From JACVRW01 sp963827065 (lineage in GTDB: Bacteria; Actinomycetota; Thermoleophilia; Solirubrobacterales; Thermoleophilaceae): DNA of 64,000 nucleotides. Made by a program: the position numbers and the translations under genes. Below are positions 9,130-18,677 of this stretch, one piece after another (the stretch's first letter is position 1; the number at the start of each line of letters is the position of its first letter). The stretch lies in the NCBI GenBank assembly GCA_963827065.1, contig CAWGZM010000005.1, positions 1 to 64,000 of the forward strand, in the 5' to 3' direction. The notes below the pieces were generated by a model that saw only the letters and a list, made by a program, of their open reading frames with translations, made no database searches and was not told where the DNA came from.

Positions 9130-10176
9130 ATGCAGGCACTCGTGCTGGCGGGCGGGGAGGGGACCCGGCTGCGCCCGCTCACGTACACGACGCCCAAGCC
9201 GGTGATGCCGCTCGCGGGACGTCCGTTCCTGTCGTTCATGCTCGATTGGCTGAACGGCCACGGCGTCGACGAGGTGATTCTGTCGTGCGGGTTCATGTCC
9301 GACGAGGTGCGCCAGGTGCTCGGCGACATCTACAACGGCATGCGCCTGCGCTACGTCGTGGAGGAGGAGCCGCTCGGGACCGCCGGCCCGGTCCGGCTCG
9401 CGTTCGACCATGGTGTGCTCGACGAGCAGCTTCTCGTCCTGAACGGCGATGTCCTCAGCGACATGGACCTGACGGCCGAGCTCGAGGTGCACGAGCGCAC
9501 GGGCGCGCGGGTCACGCTTGCCCTACATGCGGTCGAGGACACCGAGAGCTACGGCGTGGTGCCGCTCGCCGGCGACGGCCAGGTCGAGGCCTTCCTCGAG
9601 AAGACGGAGGCGCCGCCGACCAACCTCGTCAACGCGGGCGCCTACGTGGTGGAGCGCGACGTGGTCGACGAGCTCATCCCCGCGGGACGGCCCGTGTCGT
9701 TCGAGCGAGAGGTGTTTCCCGCGCTCGTCGGGAAGGGTCTCTACGGGTTCGAGGCCGCCGGCTACTGGGTCGACATCGGGACACCCGAGCGCTACCTCGA
9801 GGCGACCTGGGACCTGCTCGCCGGGCGCGTCGCCTCGGAGCTGCCGCCGCGCGACGAGACCGGCTCGCTCGTCTACGAGAACTGCCTGCTGTCGGGCGCG
9901 CACATCGGGCCTCAGAGCGTGCTCGGGCGCCACTGCTCGGTCGGCACCGACGCGCGCGTCGAGCGCTCCGTTCTCCACGAGCGCGTGCACGTGGGCGCGG
10001 ACGCCGCGATCATCGAGGCCGTGCTCGCCGAGCGCGTGCGCGTGGGCGAGCGGGCGCGCGTCGAGCCGGGTGCCACGGTGGGCGCCGGTGCCGTGATCGG
10101 GCAGGATGCCGTCATCGGCGCGGGCGCGAGAATAGATCCGGGCATGACCGTTCAGGCCGCGGAGCGAGTGTCTTGA
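9130..10176 (+). CDS. NDP-sugar pyrophosphorylase, mannose-1-phosphate guanylyltransferase-like
   Basis: Nucleotidyltransferase of 348 residues that couples a sugar-1-phosphate to an NTP. The N-terminal signature LVLAGGEGTRLRPLT followed by TPKPVMPLAGRP binds the nucleotide; LNGDVLSDMDL carries the metal Asp, and FLEKTE plus NAGAYV contact the sugar. From about residue 245 the protein forms a left-handed beta-helix of hexapeptide repeats (GPQSVLGRHCSVGTDARVERS and on), as in GDP-mannose pyrophosphorylases and GlmU-like enzymes. The next gene, a phosphomannose isomerase, overlaps its stop codon, which favours GDP-mannose as product; glucose-1-phosphate thymidylyl- or uridylyltransferase activity is the alternative. 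Confidence 0.85.
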   Translation: MQALVLAGGEGTRLRPLTYTTPKPVMPLAGRPFLSFMLDWLNGHGVDEVILSCGFMSDEVRQVLGDIYNGMRLRYVVEEEPLGTAGPVRLAFDHGVLDEQLLVLNGDVLSDMDLTAELEVHERTGARVTLALHAVEDTESYGVVPLAGDGQVEAFLEKTEAPPTNLVNAGAYVVERDVVDELIPAGRPVSFEREVFPALVGKGLYGFEAAGYWVDIGTPERYLEATWDLLAGRVASELPPRDETGSLVYENCLLSGAHIGPQSVLGRHCSVGTDARVERSVLHERVHVGADAAIIEAVLAERVRVGERARVEPGATVGAGAVIGQDAVIGAGARIDPGMTVQAAERVS

Positions 10177-11213
10177 CCCTCGACCGGGCGACGATCGAGG
10201 CGGTCGACCGCAGCGGCATGCTCGGCGACGTCCTCGCCATGCCGCTCCAGCTCGGCGACGGGCTCTGGCGCGCCCAATCCGCGAATATCGGGCGGGCGGA
10301 CAGCCTCGGTGGGCTCGTGGTCTGCGGCATGGGGGGCTCGGCAATCGGCGGCGACCTCGCGCTGGCGGCGCTCGGCGATCGCGCGACGAGGCCGATCTAC
10401 GTCGTGCGCGGCTACGCGATCGAGTCCTGGACGCCGCCGGAGACGCTCGTCCTCTGCTCGAGCTACTCGGGTGAGACGGAGGAGGTGCTCGCCTGCTTCG
10501 AGGCAGCCGGGGCGGCCGGGGCACGGCGTGTCGTGCTCACTACGGGCGGCAGCCTGGCCGAGGCGGCCCGCGCCGAGGGCGTCCCCGTGATCGGCGTGCC
10601 GTCCGGCATGCAGCCGCGCGCCGCCGTCCTCTACGGGATCGTCGGCGCGCTCGAGTGCGCGACGGTCTGCGGCGCGGCGCCCTCGCTCCATTCCGAGATC
10701 GACACGGCATCGGCGCTGCTCGAGCGGCTCGTCGAGGAGTGGGGGCCGGACTCGCCCGACGACTCGCTGCCGAAGCAGCTCGCGCGGGAACTGCAGGGCA
10801 AGCTGCCCGTCATCCACGGAAGCGGCCCGACCGTGGCGGTGTCGCGGCGCTGGCACACCCAGCTGAACGAGAACGCGGAGAGCGCCGCCTTCTGGTCGGA
10901 GCTCCCGGAGGCCAACCACAACGAGATCTGCGGCTGGGAGCGCGGCACGAAGACGGCGCCGCTCGCGGCCGTCTTCCTGGAGGACCCCGACCAGCACCCG
11001 CGCATCGGGCGCCGCATGGAGCTGATGAGCCAGGAGGTCGAGCGCTCGGGGGCGCCCGCAATTCGCGTCAAGGCGCGCGGCGAGAGCCGGCTCGAGCGAG
11101 CCCTTTCGCTTGTCCTCCTCGGCGATCTGGTGAGCGTCTATCTGGCGGTGCTCGAGGGCGTCGACCCGACTCCCGTGAAGGCGATCGAGCGCCTCAAGCA
11201 AGCGCTCGACTAG
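10173..11213 (+). CDS. bifunctional phosphoglucose/phosphomannose isomerase
   Basis: Interconverts fructose-6-phosphate with glucose-6- or mannose-6-phosphate; 346 residues. Two SIS folds are visible: CGMGGSAIGGDLA and CSSYSGETEEVLACF in the first, HGSGPTVAVSRRWHTQLNENAESAAFWSELPEANHNEICGWE-type sequence in the second, holding the catalytic Glu and His residues of the archaeal/actinobacterial PGI/PMI family. The TTG start at 10173 overlaps the TGA of the upstream gene (TTGA), indicating translational coupling. With its neighbour it would feed mannose-1-phosphate/GDP-mannose synthesis, although no phosphomannomutase is seen here. Confidence 0.88.
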   Translation: MTLDRATIEAVDRSGMLGDVLAMPLQLGDGLWRAQSANIGRADSLGGLVVCGMGGSAIGGDLALAALGDRATRPIYVVRGYAIESWTPPETLVLCSSYSGETEEVLACFEAAGAAGARRVVLTTGGSLAEAARAEGVPVIGVPSGMQPRAAVLYGIVGALECATVCGAAPSLHSEIDTASALLERLVEEWGPDSPDDSLPKQLARELQGKLPVIHGSGPTVAVSRRWHTQLNENAESAAFWSELPEANHNEICGWERGTKTAPLAAVFLEDPDQHPRIGRRMELMSQEVERSGAPAIRVKARGESRLERALSLVLLGDLVSVYLAVLEGVDPTPVKAIERLKQALD

Positions 11214-11227
11214 CGCAGCCTCCAGCA

Positions 11228-11253
11228 AACCTTGACACGATCGTGGTAAGGTT
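11228..11253 (+). promoter_or_regulatory. 26-bp near-perfect palindrome upstream of merR-ahcY
   Basis: Half-sites AACCTTGACACGA and TCGTGGTAAGGTT are mirror images except for two positions. The site ends 12 bases before the MerR-family start codon and overlaps a TTGACA (11232-11237) and a TAAGGT (11247-11252). MerR-family proteins bind such dyads at their own promoters, so autoregulation of the MerR-ahcY operon is inferred. The leader would be very short. Confidence 0.6.
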
Positions 11254-11265
11254 GGCGGCGTCGCG

Positions 11266-11645
11266 ATGAAGGGGCTCACGATCAACGAGGCCGCAGAGAC
11301 GACCGGCTGGTCGCCTCGAATGCTGCGCTACATAGAGAGCGCCGGCCTGATCGAGCTCCCACGCACCCCGAAGGGCTACCGCATCTTCGGGCCGGGCGAG
11401 CTGCAGCGCCTGCGGACGCTGCGCGAGCTGCTCACCCGGTTCGACTGCGCGCTCTCAGACGTGGCGTTCGCCAAGCGGCTCGCCTCGGATCTGGACCTGA
11501 GGACGGCCGTCGACCGTTGGTTCGCCGAGCGGCCGGAGAAGCCGGCCGAGGTGGCCAGCGACGACTGGCTCTCCTGGGAGCAGCGCAAGCACGAGCGCCT
11601 TCTCGCGACACCCCCGACCCCGCAACCGATGGAGACCTCTGTCGC

Positions 11646-11649
<4 letters not shown>
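11266..11649 (+). CDS. MerR-family transcriptional regulator
   Basis: A 127-residue regulator with an N-terminal winged helix (LTINEAAETTGWSPRMLRYIESAGLIELPRTPKGYRIFG), then the MerR coiled-coil region (ELQRLRTLRELLTRFDCALSDV). The C-terminus is short, acidic/tryptophan-containing and has no cysteine cluster, so it is not an obvious metal sensor; it probably senses a small metabolite. Its stop overlaps the ATG of ahcY (ATGA), so the two are one operon and the regulator most likely controls methyl-cycle flux. A 26-bp palindrome lies just upstream. Which ligand it detects (SAH, adenosine, homocysteine) is unknown. Confidence 0.88.
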
Positions 11650-13071
<1,422 letters not shown>

Positions 13072-13085
<14 letters not shown>

Positions 13086-14335
13086 GCCCGACATAGCCGA
13101 TCCGGAGCTCGCCCCCCAGGGGCGGGCCCGGGTCGACTGGGCGGAGGGCCAGATGCCGGTGCTGCGCTCGATCCGCGAGCGGTTCGCGGACTCGCAGCCG
13201 CTGGCGGGGGCGAAGGTCGCGGCCTGTCTCCACGTTACGGCGGAGACGGCCAACCTGATGAAGGCGCTCGCCGCGGGCGGGGCCGAGCCCGCCCTCTGCT
13301 CGGCCAACCCGCTGACCACGCAGGACGAGGTGGCGGCTGCGCTCGCCGAGGACGGCATCCCGGTGCTGGCGGCGCGCGGCGAGGACGTCGAGGCCTACGC
13401 GAAGCACGTCCACGCGCTCGCCGCATGGGAGCCGGACATCACGCTCGACGACGGCGCCGATCTGCTCGTCCTGCTCCACGAGCAGGGCAAGGCGGATGCG
13501 GTCCGTGGCGGCGCCGAGGAGACGACCACGGGCCTGCTGCGCCTGCGCCGGCTCGAGGCCGAGGGCCGGCTCGCCTGCCCGGTGATCGCAGTCAACGAGT
13601 CGCGCACCGAGCGCACCTTCAACGACCGTTACGGCACCGGCCAGTCCGCGCTCGACGGCATCCTGCGCGCCACCAACCTGCTGCTCGCGGGCCGCACGCT
13701 GGTGCTGTTCGGCTACGGCCCGACCGGCCGCGGCATCGCGCAGCGCGCCCGCGGCGCCGGCGCCGCCGTGATCGTCTGCGAGGTCGACCCGCTGAGCGCG
13801 CTCGAGGCGCGCATGGACGGCTTCGAGGTGATGACGGCGCTCGAGGCTGCCGAGCGCGGCGACCTCTTCGTGACCGTCACGGGCTCGCGCTCCGTCCTGC
13901 GGCGCGAGCACTTCGAGCGCATGAAGGACGGCGCGGTGCTCGCCAACGCCGGGCACTTCGACGTCGAGATCGACCTGGCCGACCTGAACGCTGTGGCGGA
14001 CGGGCCGCGTGCGCCGGGTGCTGCCACTCGTCGACGAGTACCAGCTCGACGGCCGCCGCCTGCACCTGCTCGCGAGTGGCCGCGTCGTCAACCTCGCCGC
14101 CGGCGAGGGCCACCCGGCCGCGGTGATGGACATGAGCTTCGCCAACCTGGCGCTCGCAGTCGAGCACCTGGTGCTCGACGGAGAGCAGCTCGAGAAGCGC
14201 GTCCTCGACGTGCCGAAGGCGATCGACGAGGAGATCGCGCGCCTGAAGCTCGAGTCGCTCGGGGTGGAGATCGACTCGCTGACCGAGGAGCAGCAGGCCT
14301 ACCTGAGCTCCTGGGGACCGGCCGCGCCGGCCTAG
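13072..14335 (+). pseudogene. divergent SAHH-like paralogue, frameshifted
   Basis: Encodes a second S-adenosylhomocysteinase-fold protein of the short archaeal/thermophile type (~420 residues). NAD binding (LFGYGPTGRGIAQRA) and EETTTGLLRL are kept, but the catalytic segment reads ESRTERTFNDRYGT, so the Lys186 and Asp190 equivalents are Glu and Asn and Asn191 is Asp. An extra G in the GGG at 14002-14004 shifts the frame; the C-terminal part (VLPLVDEYQLDGRRLHLLASG to the end) is in the next frame. The first ATG is 13153, yet homologous sequence (KPDIADPELA, GRARVDWAEGQMPVL) extends back to an ATT at 13072 overlapping ahcY, so a non-standard start is possible. Hydrolase activity is doubtful. Confidence 0.75.
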
Positions 14336-14907
14336 AGCACTTCGGCGATCAGCACGGCGGTGCCGAACACCGCGGCGACGACGGCGATGGCGCCGACGAG
14401 CTTCGGCGACGGGCCGCCGTGGATGCCCGTCTCGTGAACGACCGCGTGGCCCTTGCCGCGGGCGATCAGCCAGCGGTTGACCGGCAGCGCGAACAGGCCG
14501 GCGACAACCAGCGCCACCGACAGGGAGCCCCAGAAGAGCACGTCACCAACGCCCGCTTCCATGGCGCCCGGGATCGACAGCACGATGGCGTTGTCGACGA
14601 TCTCCATGACGGCGATCGAGAGCGTGTCCGATGCCAGCGCGATCGGCACGACCGCGGACAGGGCCAGGCCCGCGCGCAGCAGCGGCAGGCTCGTGAGGCC
14701 GTAGCCGAAGAAGAACGCCAGGACCACGGCGAGCGCAATCGTCGCCAGGTCGGAGAAGCCGAGCGCGGTCCCGATGATCATGCCGAGCACCTCGCCGATG
14801 GCGCAACCGGTCAGGCAGTGGAGCGTCGCGGACAGCGCCACGCCTGTGAGCGCGCGGCCCGAGGCCGGCATCTCGTGATGAGCGTGAGTGTGTGAGGCGG
14901 CTTCCAT
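14332..14907 (-). CDS. DUF4396 membrane protein
   Basis: A 191-residue integral membrane protein with about five helices: LTGVALSATLHCLTGCAIGEVLGMIIGTALG, LATIALAVVLAFFFGYG, LRAGLALSAVVPIALA, VLFWGSLSVALVVAGLFALPVNRWL and LVGAIAVVAAVFGTAVLIAEVL. The N-terminus has a His-rich stretch (SHTHAHHE) and the first helix has two Cys (HCLTGC), features found in DUF4396 proteins and suggestive of metal handling. It is divergent from csoR with a typical CsoR operator between them, so it is probably induced by copper; transport has not been shown for the family. Its stop overlaps that of the convergent SAHH-like gene. Confidence 0.8.
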   Translation of the reverse strand: MEAASHTHAHHEMPASGRALTGVALSATLHCLTGCAIGEVLGMIIGTALGFSDLATIALAVVLAFFFGYGLTSLPLLRAGLALSAVVPIALASDTLSIAVMEIVDNAIVLSIPGAMEAGVGDVLFWGSLSVALVVAGLFALPVNRWLIARGKGHAVVHETGIHGGPSPKLVGAIAVVAAVFGTAVLIAEVL

Positions 14908-14928
14908 CGGAAGAGGTGGGACACGTTA

Positions 14929-14950
14929 GCATACCCGGTAGGGGTATACT
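14929..14950. promoter_or_regulatory. CsoR operator between DUF4396 gene and csoR
   Basis: ATACCC at 14931-14936 and GGGTAT at 14942-14947 form an inverted repeat with a GC-rich centre, matching the known CsoR operator style (TA-rich ends, G/C tract middle). It lies 11 bases before the csoR ATG and 24 bases from the DUF4396 start, and so could repress both directions. Confidence 0.75.
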
Positions 14951-14957
14951 GACGCAC

Positions 14958-15260
14958 ATGGCTACCAGCACGAGCCCGCAGTCGAGGGGCTACACAGCAT
15001 CCAAGGAGCAGCTCCTCACCCGCCTGAAGCGCATCGAGGGGCAGGTGCGCGGCATCGAGGGCATGGTCGAGGACGACCGCTACTGCATCGATGTGATCAC
15101 ACAGATCTCGGCGGTCCAGGCGGCGCTCGACAAGGTCGCTCTCGGACTGCTCGACGGGCACGCCCGGCACTGCGTGGTGGACGGGCACGCGAGCGGCTCC
15201 CCCGAGGAGCTCACCGACGAGCTGATGGCGGCGGTCGGGCGCCTGATGCGGCGCGGCTGA
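14958..15260 (+). CDS. csoR: CsoR/RcnR-family metal-sensing repressor
   Basis: A 100-residue all-helical repressor (DUF156/CsoR fold) that releases DNA when Cu(I) binds. The copper ligands of CsoR are present: Cys in DDRYCIDV and the H-x3-C pair in GHARHCVVDG. The first helix carries the basic DNA-contact residues (LLTRLKRIEGQVRGIEGMVEDDRYC). Start ATG 14958. The operator upstream and the divergent membrane gene define a likely copper-responsive divergon. Sulphide/persulphide sensors (CstR) lack the His ligand, which argues for copper here. Confidence 0.92.
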   Translation: MATSTSPQSRGYTASKEQLLTRLKRIEGQVRGIEGMVEDDRYCIDVITQISAVQAALDKVALGLLDGHARHCVVDGHASGSPEELTDELMAAVGRLMRRG

Positions 15261-15280
15261 CGCCGGCCTGAAACGCAAAA

Positions 15281-15306
15281 CGGCCCGCCGCTTGCGCGAC
15301 GGGCCG
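15281..15306 (-). terminator. Rho-independent terminator of the small reverse-strand gene
   Basis: CGGCCCG and CGGGCCG form a 7-bp GC stem with a 12-base loop; reading the reverse strand, the stem is followed by TTTTGCGTTT. It lies 27 bases beyond the stop of the 96-residue gene and also just after csoR, where it may block both transcripts. Confidence 0.7.
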
Positions 15307-15333
15307 CTCAGGGGGAGGGACGTTCCCCGGGTT

Positions 15334-15624
15334 TCAGGCGATACGCGGCAGCAGGCCCCCGAAGCGACGACGCTCGACCCGGCGCTCGCCTCGGATCGCG
15401 TCGGCGCGGAAGCGCAGCAGCTCGACCAGGTCGCCGCTCGGCCGGAACGGGTCCGCGACCGCGGCGCCGCTCTCCACCTCGACCGCCGCCCAGAGCTCGG
15501 CGCCAACCTCGGCGACGAGCACGTCGCCGCGCGGCGCGGATGAGCTGTCGAGCGCTGCCAGCCGGTGCAGCGCGACGCCGTCGGAGCCCGAGGCCCTGCG
15601 GATTGTGAGTGTGGAGTTGGTCAT
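15334..15624 (-). CDS. hypothetical small protein
   Basis: A 96-residue soluble protein starting MTNSTLTIRRASGSDG. The RRAxxxDxxxLxRLAxLD opening resembles the first strand and helix of GNAT acetyltransferases, followed by VLVAEVGAELWAAVEVESG (a strand pair), but the chain ends in a basic tail (RGERRVERRRF) without the acetyl-CoA-binding loop, so it is at most a GNAT-like fragment domain. The start at 15624 is preceded by GGGGGA. It is divergent from a LysR gene and may be its target. No function is assigned. Confidence 0.6.
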   Translation of the reverse strand: MTNSTLTIRRASGSDGVALHRLAALDSSSAPRGDVLVAEVGAELWAAVEVESGAAVADPFRPSGDLVELLRFRADAIRGERRVERRRFGGLLPRIA

Positions 15625-15714
15625 GTCGTGTCCCCCTGGTGATTGTTTGATGCCTCTCGAATGATTGTGGCTGCCGGCGCCCATAAGTTCAAATTCGGAA
15701 AACTGTGACCTGCG

Positions 15715-15729
15715 ATAAGCTCTCGTTAT
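15715..15729. promoter_or_regulatory. putative LysR box (T-N11-A)
   Basis: ATAAGCTCTCGTTAT is a dyad with the T-N11-A pattern typical for LysR-type regulators. It overlaps the start codon of the LysR gene, which would suit autorepression, and lies about 90 bases from the divergent small gene. Confidence 0.45.
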
Positions 15730-16672
15730 GCTCGATGTCAAGCAGCTGAGGGTGCTCAGGGCGGTCGCCGAGCACGGCTCGTTCTCCGCCGCCGCCGACG
15801 CGCTCTCCTACACCCAGCCCGCCGTCTCCCAGCAGATCGCCGCCCTCGAGAAGCAGTCGGGCGCCACGCTCGTCGACCGCGGCAGCCGCGGGGTGCGGCT
15901 GACCGACGCCGGCCGCGCGCTCGTCCAGCACGCCGACGTCGTGATCGCCCGGCTGGCGGCCGCCGAGGCCGAGCTCGAGGCGATCCGCGGCGTGCGCGGC
16001 GGCCGCGTGCGGCTGTCCTCGTTTCCGACCGCCGGCGCCTCGCTCCTGCCGCCCGCGGTCGCGCTCTTCACCCAGCGCTACCCGGACGTCGAGCTCAGCT
16101 TCGTCGAGGAGGAGCCCGAGGAGGCGGTCCAGATGCTGCGCGCCGCCGAGCTCGAGGTAGCGATCGCCTTCGAGTACAAGGAGCTCTCGCAGCCCGAGTT
16201 CGACCGGCTCTACGAGGGCGTCGAGCTGCGCCACCTGATCGACGACCCGATGTACATCGCCGTGCCGCACGACCACCCCGCCGCCCGCAAGCAGCGTGTG
16301 CGGCTCGAGGACTTCGCCGAGGACACCTGGATCCAGAACGACACGCGCGGCCCGTGCGGGCGCCTGCACCTGGCGGCCTGCGTCGGGGCGGGCTTCGAGC
16401 CGAAGATCGCCTACGAGTCGGACGACTACAACGTCGTGCAGGGCCTGATCGCGGCGGGCGTGGGGATCTCGCTGCTGCCCGCGCTCGCTTTGACGAACGT
16501 GCGTGAGGACATCGTCGTCCGCTCGCTGGGCCCGAAGGCGCCGACGCGCCGGATCGTGTCCGCCGTGATCGACGGGCGCTATCGCTCGCCCGCCACCGAG
16601 GCGATGCTCGCCATCCTCAGCGAGGTGGCCGGCCGCTTCGAGCTGCCGTCCGGGATGCCGCTCGCGGCCTGA
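15728..16672 (+). CDS. LysR-family transcriptional regulator
   Basis: A 314-residue LTTR with N-terminal winged helix (LDVKQLRVLRAVAEHGSFSAAADALSYTQPAVSQQIAALEKQSGATLVDR) and a type-2 periplasmic-binding-like effector domain (VRLSSFPTAGASLLPPAVALF, then YIAVPHDHPAA and GVGISLLPALAL). The helix sequence TQPAVSQQIAALE is the actinobacterial LTTR recognition helix. The 96-residue gene on the other strand, 104 bases away, is the most likely target. The effector cannot be predicted. Confidence 0.93.
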   Translation: MLDVKQLRVLRAVAEHGSFSAAADALSYTQPAVSQQIAALEKQSGATLVDRGSRGVRLTDAGRALVQHADVVIARLAAAEAELEAIRGVRGGRVRLSSFPTAGASLLPPAVALFTQRYPDVELSFVEEEPEEAVQMLRAAELEVAIAFEYKELSQPEFDRLYEGVELRHLIDDPMYIAVPHDHPAARKQRVRLEDFAEDTWIQNDTRGPCGRLHLAACVGAGFEPKIAYESDDYNVVQGLIAAGVGISLLPALALTNVREDIVVRSLGPKAPTRRIVSAVIDGRYRSPATEAMLAILSEVAGRFELPSGMPLAA

Positions 16673-16707
16673 GGGACCGCTCGCCCGCGCCTCCCCGTAC
16701 TGGAGGC

Positions 16708-17703
16708 ATGTTCACTCGCGCGCGCTTCACGAGCACCGCCGTCGTCGTCAGCGCGGCGCTCGCCGCACTGCTCTCCTCGCCGCCGGTGGCGGCCGCCGAC
16801 GGCCTGCCCGTGGTCGGCATCGACGCCCGCCCCGTGTCCGCACCCGGCGCGAAGCTCGCCTACGTGACCCGGCGCGCCGGGCATGACACCGCCCTCGTGG
16901 TCATCGACGCCGACAGCGAGCGGAGGCTTCGGCGCGTGCTGCTCCCGGGCCGGCTGTCGGTACCCGCGGTCGCCTATGACGCAACGCCGAGCGGGATCAC
17001 CGCGGACGGGGGCAAGCTGGTGCTGATCACCCCGCGCCGCGCCTACCCTCGCGCGTGGACGAGCTTCGCCATCGTCGACACACGGCGGCTCCGCATCCGC
17101 CGCACACTCCGCCTCCGCGGCGACTTCAGCTTCGACGCCATCTCGCCCGACGGACGGACGCTGTACCTGATCCACTACCCGGCCCCGACGGACATCCTCC
17201 GCTATGAGGTGCGCGCCTACGACCTGCGCGTGGGGAGGCTGCTGGCGAAGCCGATCGTGGACCCGCGCGAGCCCGGCGAGCGCATGAGCGGCCTGCCGGT
17301 CACGCGCGCCACGAGCACCGACGGGCGCTGGGAGTACACGCTCTACGACGGCCCCGAGTACCCCTTCGTCCACGCGCTCGACACCGTGCGCAAGCAGGCG
17401 TTCTGCATCGACCTGGACGGCCTCGGGCGGCCGCGCGGCAGCCTCTGGGGCGCGAAGCTCGAGCTGGGCGGTGGGGGTGGCGCGACGCTTGCGGTCGTCT
17501 TCGGCGACAGGGCGCTGGCGAGGATCGACACGCGCACGCTGCGCGTCTCCGGTTCCGGTCAGCCGAGGCGGGCCGCGCCGGCGGCGGCCGCCGAGCAGGC
17601 GGGCGTGCCCTGGCTGCTCGTTCTCGTGCCGACCGTCCTGCTGGCCGCAGCCGGATCACTCGCTGCGCGGGCGAGGACTCGAAGGCGCCGCGCTCGCGCC
17701 TGA
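16708..17703 (+). CDS. secreted, membrane-anchored beta-propeller-like protein
   Basis: A 331-residue hypothetical protein. The N-terminus (TSTAVVVSAALAALLSSPPVAAADG) is a signal peptide ending in AxA. The body has repeated strand motifs such as DTALVVIDADSERRLRRVLLPG, SFAIVDTRRLRIRRTLRLRG and FDAISPDGRTLYLIHYP, as seen in YVTN/WD-like propellers, and one tryptophan-rich segment DGRWEYTLYDG. The C-terminus is a membrane helix (PWLLVLVPTVLLAAAGSLAA) with a basic tail, so the propeller faces outside and is tethered. There is no enzymatic signature. It stands alone between the LysR gene and an SRPBCC gene. Confidence 0.65.
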   Translation: MFTRARFTSTAVVVSAALAALLSSPPVAAADGLPVVGIDARPVSAPGAKLAYVTRRAGHDTALVVIDADSERRLRRVLLPGRLSVPAVAYDATPSGITADGGKLVLITPRRAYPRAWTSFAIVDTRRLRIRRTLRLRGDFSFDAISPDGRTLYLIHYPAPTDILRYEVRAYDLRVGRLLAKPIVDPREPGERMSGLPVTRATSTDGRWEYTLYDGPEYPFVHALDTVRKQAFCIDLDGLGRPRGSLWGAKLELGGGGGATLAVVFGDRALARIDTRTLRVSGSGQPRRAAPAAAAEQAGVPWLLVLVPTVLLAAAGSLAARARTRRRRARA

Positions 17704-17707
17704 GCGC

Positions 17708-18151
17708 TCAGGCGGCGAGGGCCGGCGTCTCGGCGGCGCGGGCGATGCGGCCCGTGGCGCCCTCGAGCGCGCCGGCGGAGAGGAGCGCCTTGGTCGCGTT
17801 CGCGACGAGGCGGCCGGTGAGGCCACCGCCGCCGCGCAGCGAGACCGAGGCGTTCAGCGCGGAGCCGCTGCTGGCCTGGGCGAGCTGGTAGTGGACGTCG
17901 AGGCCGATCGGGCCGTCGGCGCTCAGCTGCAGCCCGGCCTCGTCGGCGGCGTGGATTTCGACGTCGAACTCAACCGCCACGCCCGCCAGGCGGCCGGTCA
18001 CGCGAGTGCGGGTGCCGGCGGACAGCCGGCGCCAGTCATCGACGTCGAAATCGACCGGCGCCCAATCCTGAATCCGGTCCGGATGCGTCAGCACCTCGAG
18101 CAGCTGCTCGGGCGTCGCGCTGGTGGTTGTCGTAGCGGTCCAGTTGCTCAT
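17708..18151 (-). CDS. SRPBCC-family protein
   Basis: A 147-residue START/Bet v1-like protein: it begins SNWTATTTTSATPEQLLEVLTHPDRIQDWAPVDF, the usual first strand and helix of polyketide-cyclase/dehydrase-type SRPBCC proteins, then RVTGRLAGVAVEFDVEIHAADEAGL, and ends in a long amphipathic helix with Gly-rich loop (GGGGLTGRLVANATKALL). The fold makes a hydrophobic ligand cavity; no catalytic residues are obvious. Its stop is 2 bases from the stop of the convergent propeller gene. Confidence 0.7.
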   Translation of the reverse strand: MSNWTATTTTSATPEQLLEVLTHPDRIQDWAPVDFDVDDWRRLSAGTRTRVTGRLAGVAVEFDVEIHAADEAGLQLSADGPIGLDVHYQLAQASSGSALNASVSLRGGGGLTGRLVANATKALLSAGALEGATGRIARAAETPALAA

Positions 18152-18193
18152 CGCCGATCACGCGATCACATACAACCGTCCCGTCGAACCCTT

Positions 18194-18213
18194 GTGTGAG
18201 GTACTGGTCACAC
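18194..18213. promoter_or_regulatory. inverted repeat GTGTGA-N8-TCACAC
   Basis: A 20-bp dyad in the 106-base divergent gap between the SRPBCC gene and the DUF4234 gene, 44 bases from the latter's start. It resembles a CRP- or GntR-type half-site arrangement; the cognate regulator is not identifiable. Confidence 0.4.
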
Positions 18214-18257
18214 TTCGGTACCCGTTCCGCGCCGCCGAGACCTGCTAGGAAGCGCAC

Positions 18258-18677
18258 ATGGCCCAGGAGATTCAGATTCCCAATGCGGCTTCGACCGCGA
18301 AGATCCGCAACCCGCTCGGCGTGCTCGGCCTCGGCCTGATCACGCTTGGCATCTACCACTTCTTCTGGTGGTACTTCGCCAACCGCGAGATGGCCGACTA
18401 CGGGCAGGCCAACGGGGTCGACCTGGGCGACAACCCGGTGCTGTCGGTGCTCGCCGTCACGCTCGGCGCGCTCCTCATCATCCCGCCGTTCGTCTCGCTG
18501 TGGCGCACGCTCAGGCGGGTCGAGCGGGCCCAGAATCATGCGCTCGGCTCGAACAACATCGGGGTTGTCCTCCTCTTCATCCTCGCCTTCATCCCGCTCG
18601 TCAACCTGGCGGTCCTCCCGATCATGCAGAGCAACCTGAACCAGGTGTGGGAGAGGGTCAGGGGGTCGGCGGCCTAG
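18258..18677 (+). CDS. DUF4234 membrane protein
   Basis: A 139-residue protein with three membrane helices: GVLGLGLITLGIYHFFWWYFANREM (with the YxFxWWY motif typical of DUF4234), VLSVLAVTLGALLIIPPFVSLWRTLRRVERAQ and IGVVLLFILAFIPLVNLAVLPIMQSNLNQVW. The Asn/Gln-containing end (QSNLNQVWE) is also conserved in the family. Function is unknown; members are small actinobacterial inner-membrane proteins. Its stop overlaps the stop of the convergent recombinase-like gene. Confidence 0.75.
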   Translation: MAQEIQIPNAASTAKIRNPLGVLGLGLITLGIYHFFWWYFANREMADYGQANGVDLGDNPVLSVLAVTLGALLIIPPFVSLWRTLRRVERAQNHALGSNNIGVVLLFILAFIPLVNLAVLPIMQSNLNQVWERVRGSAA

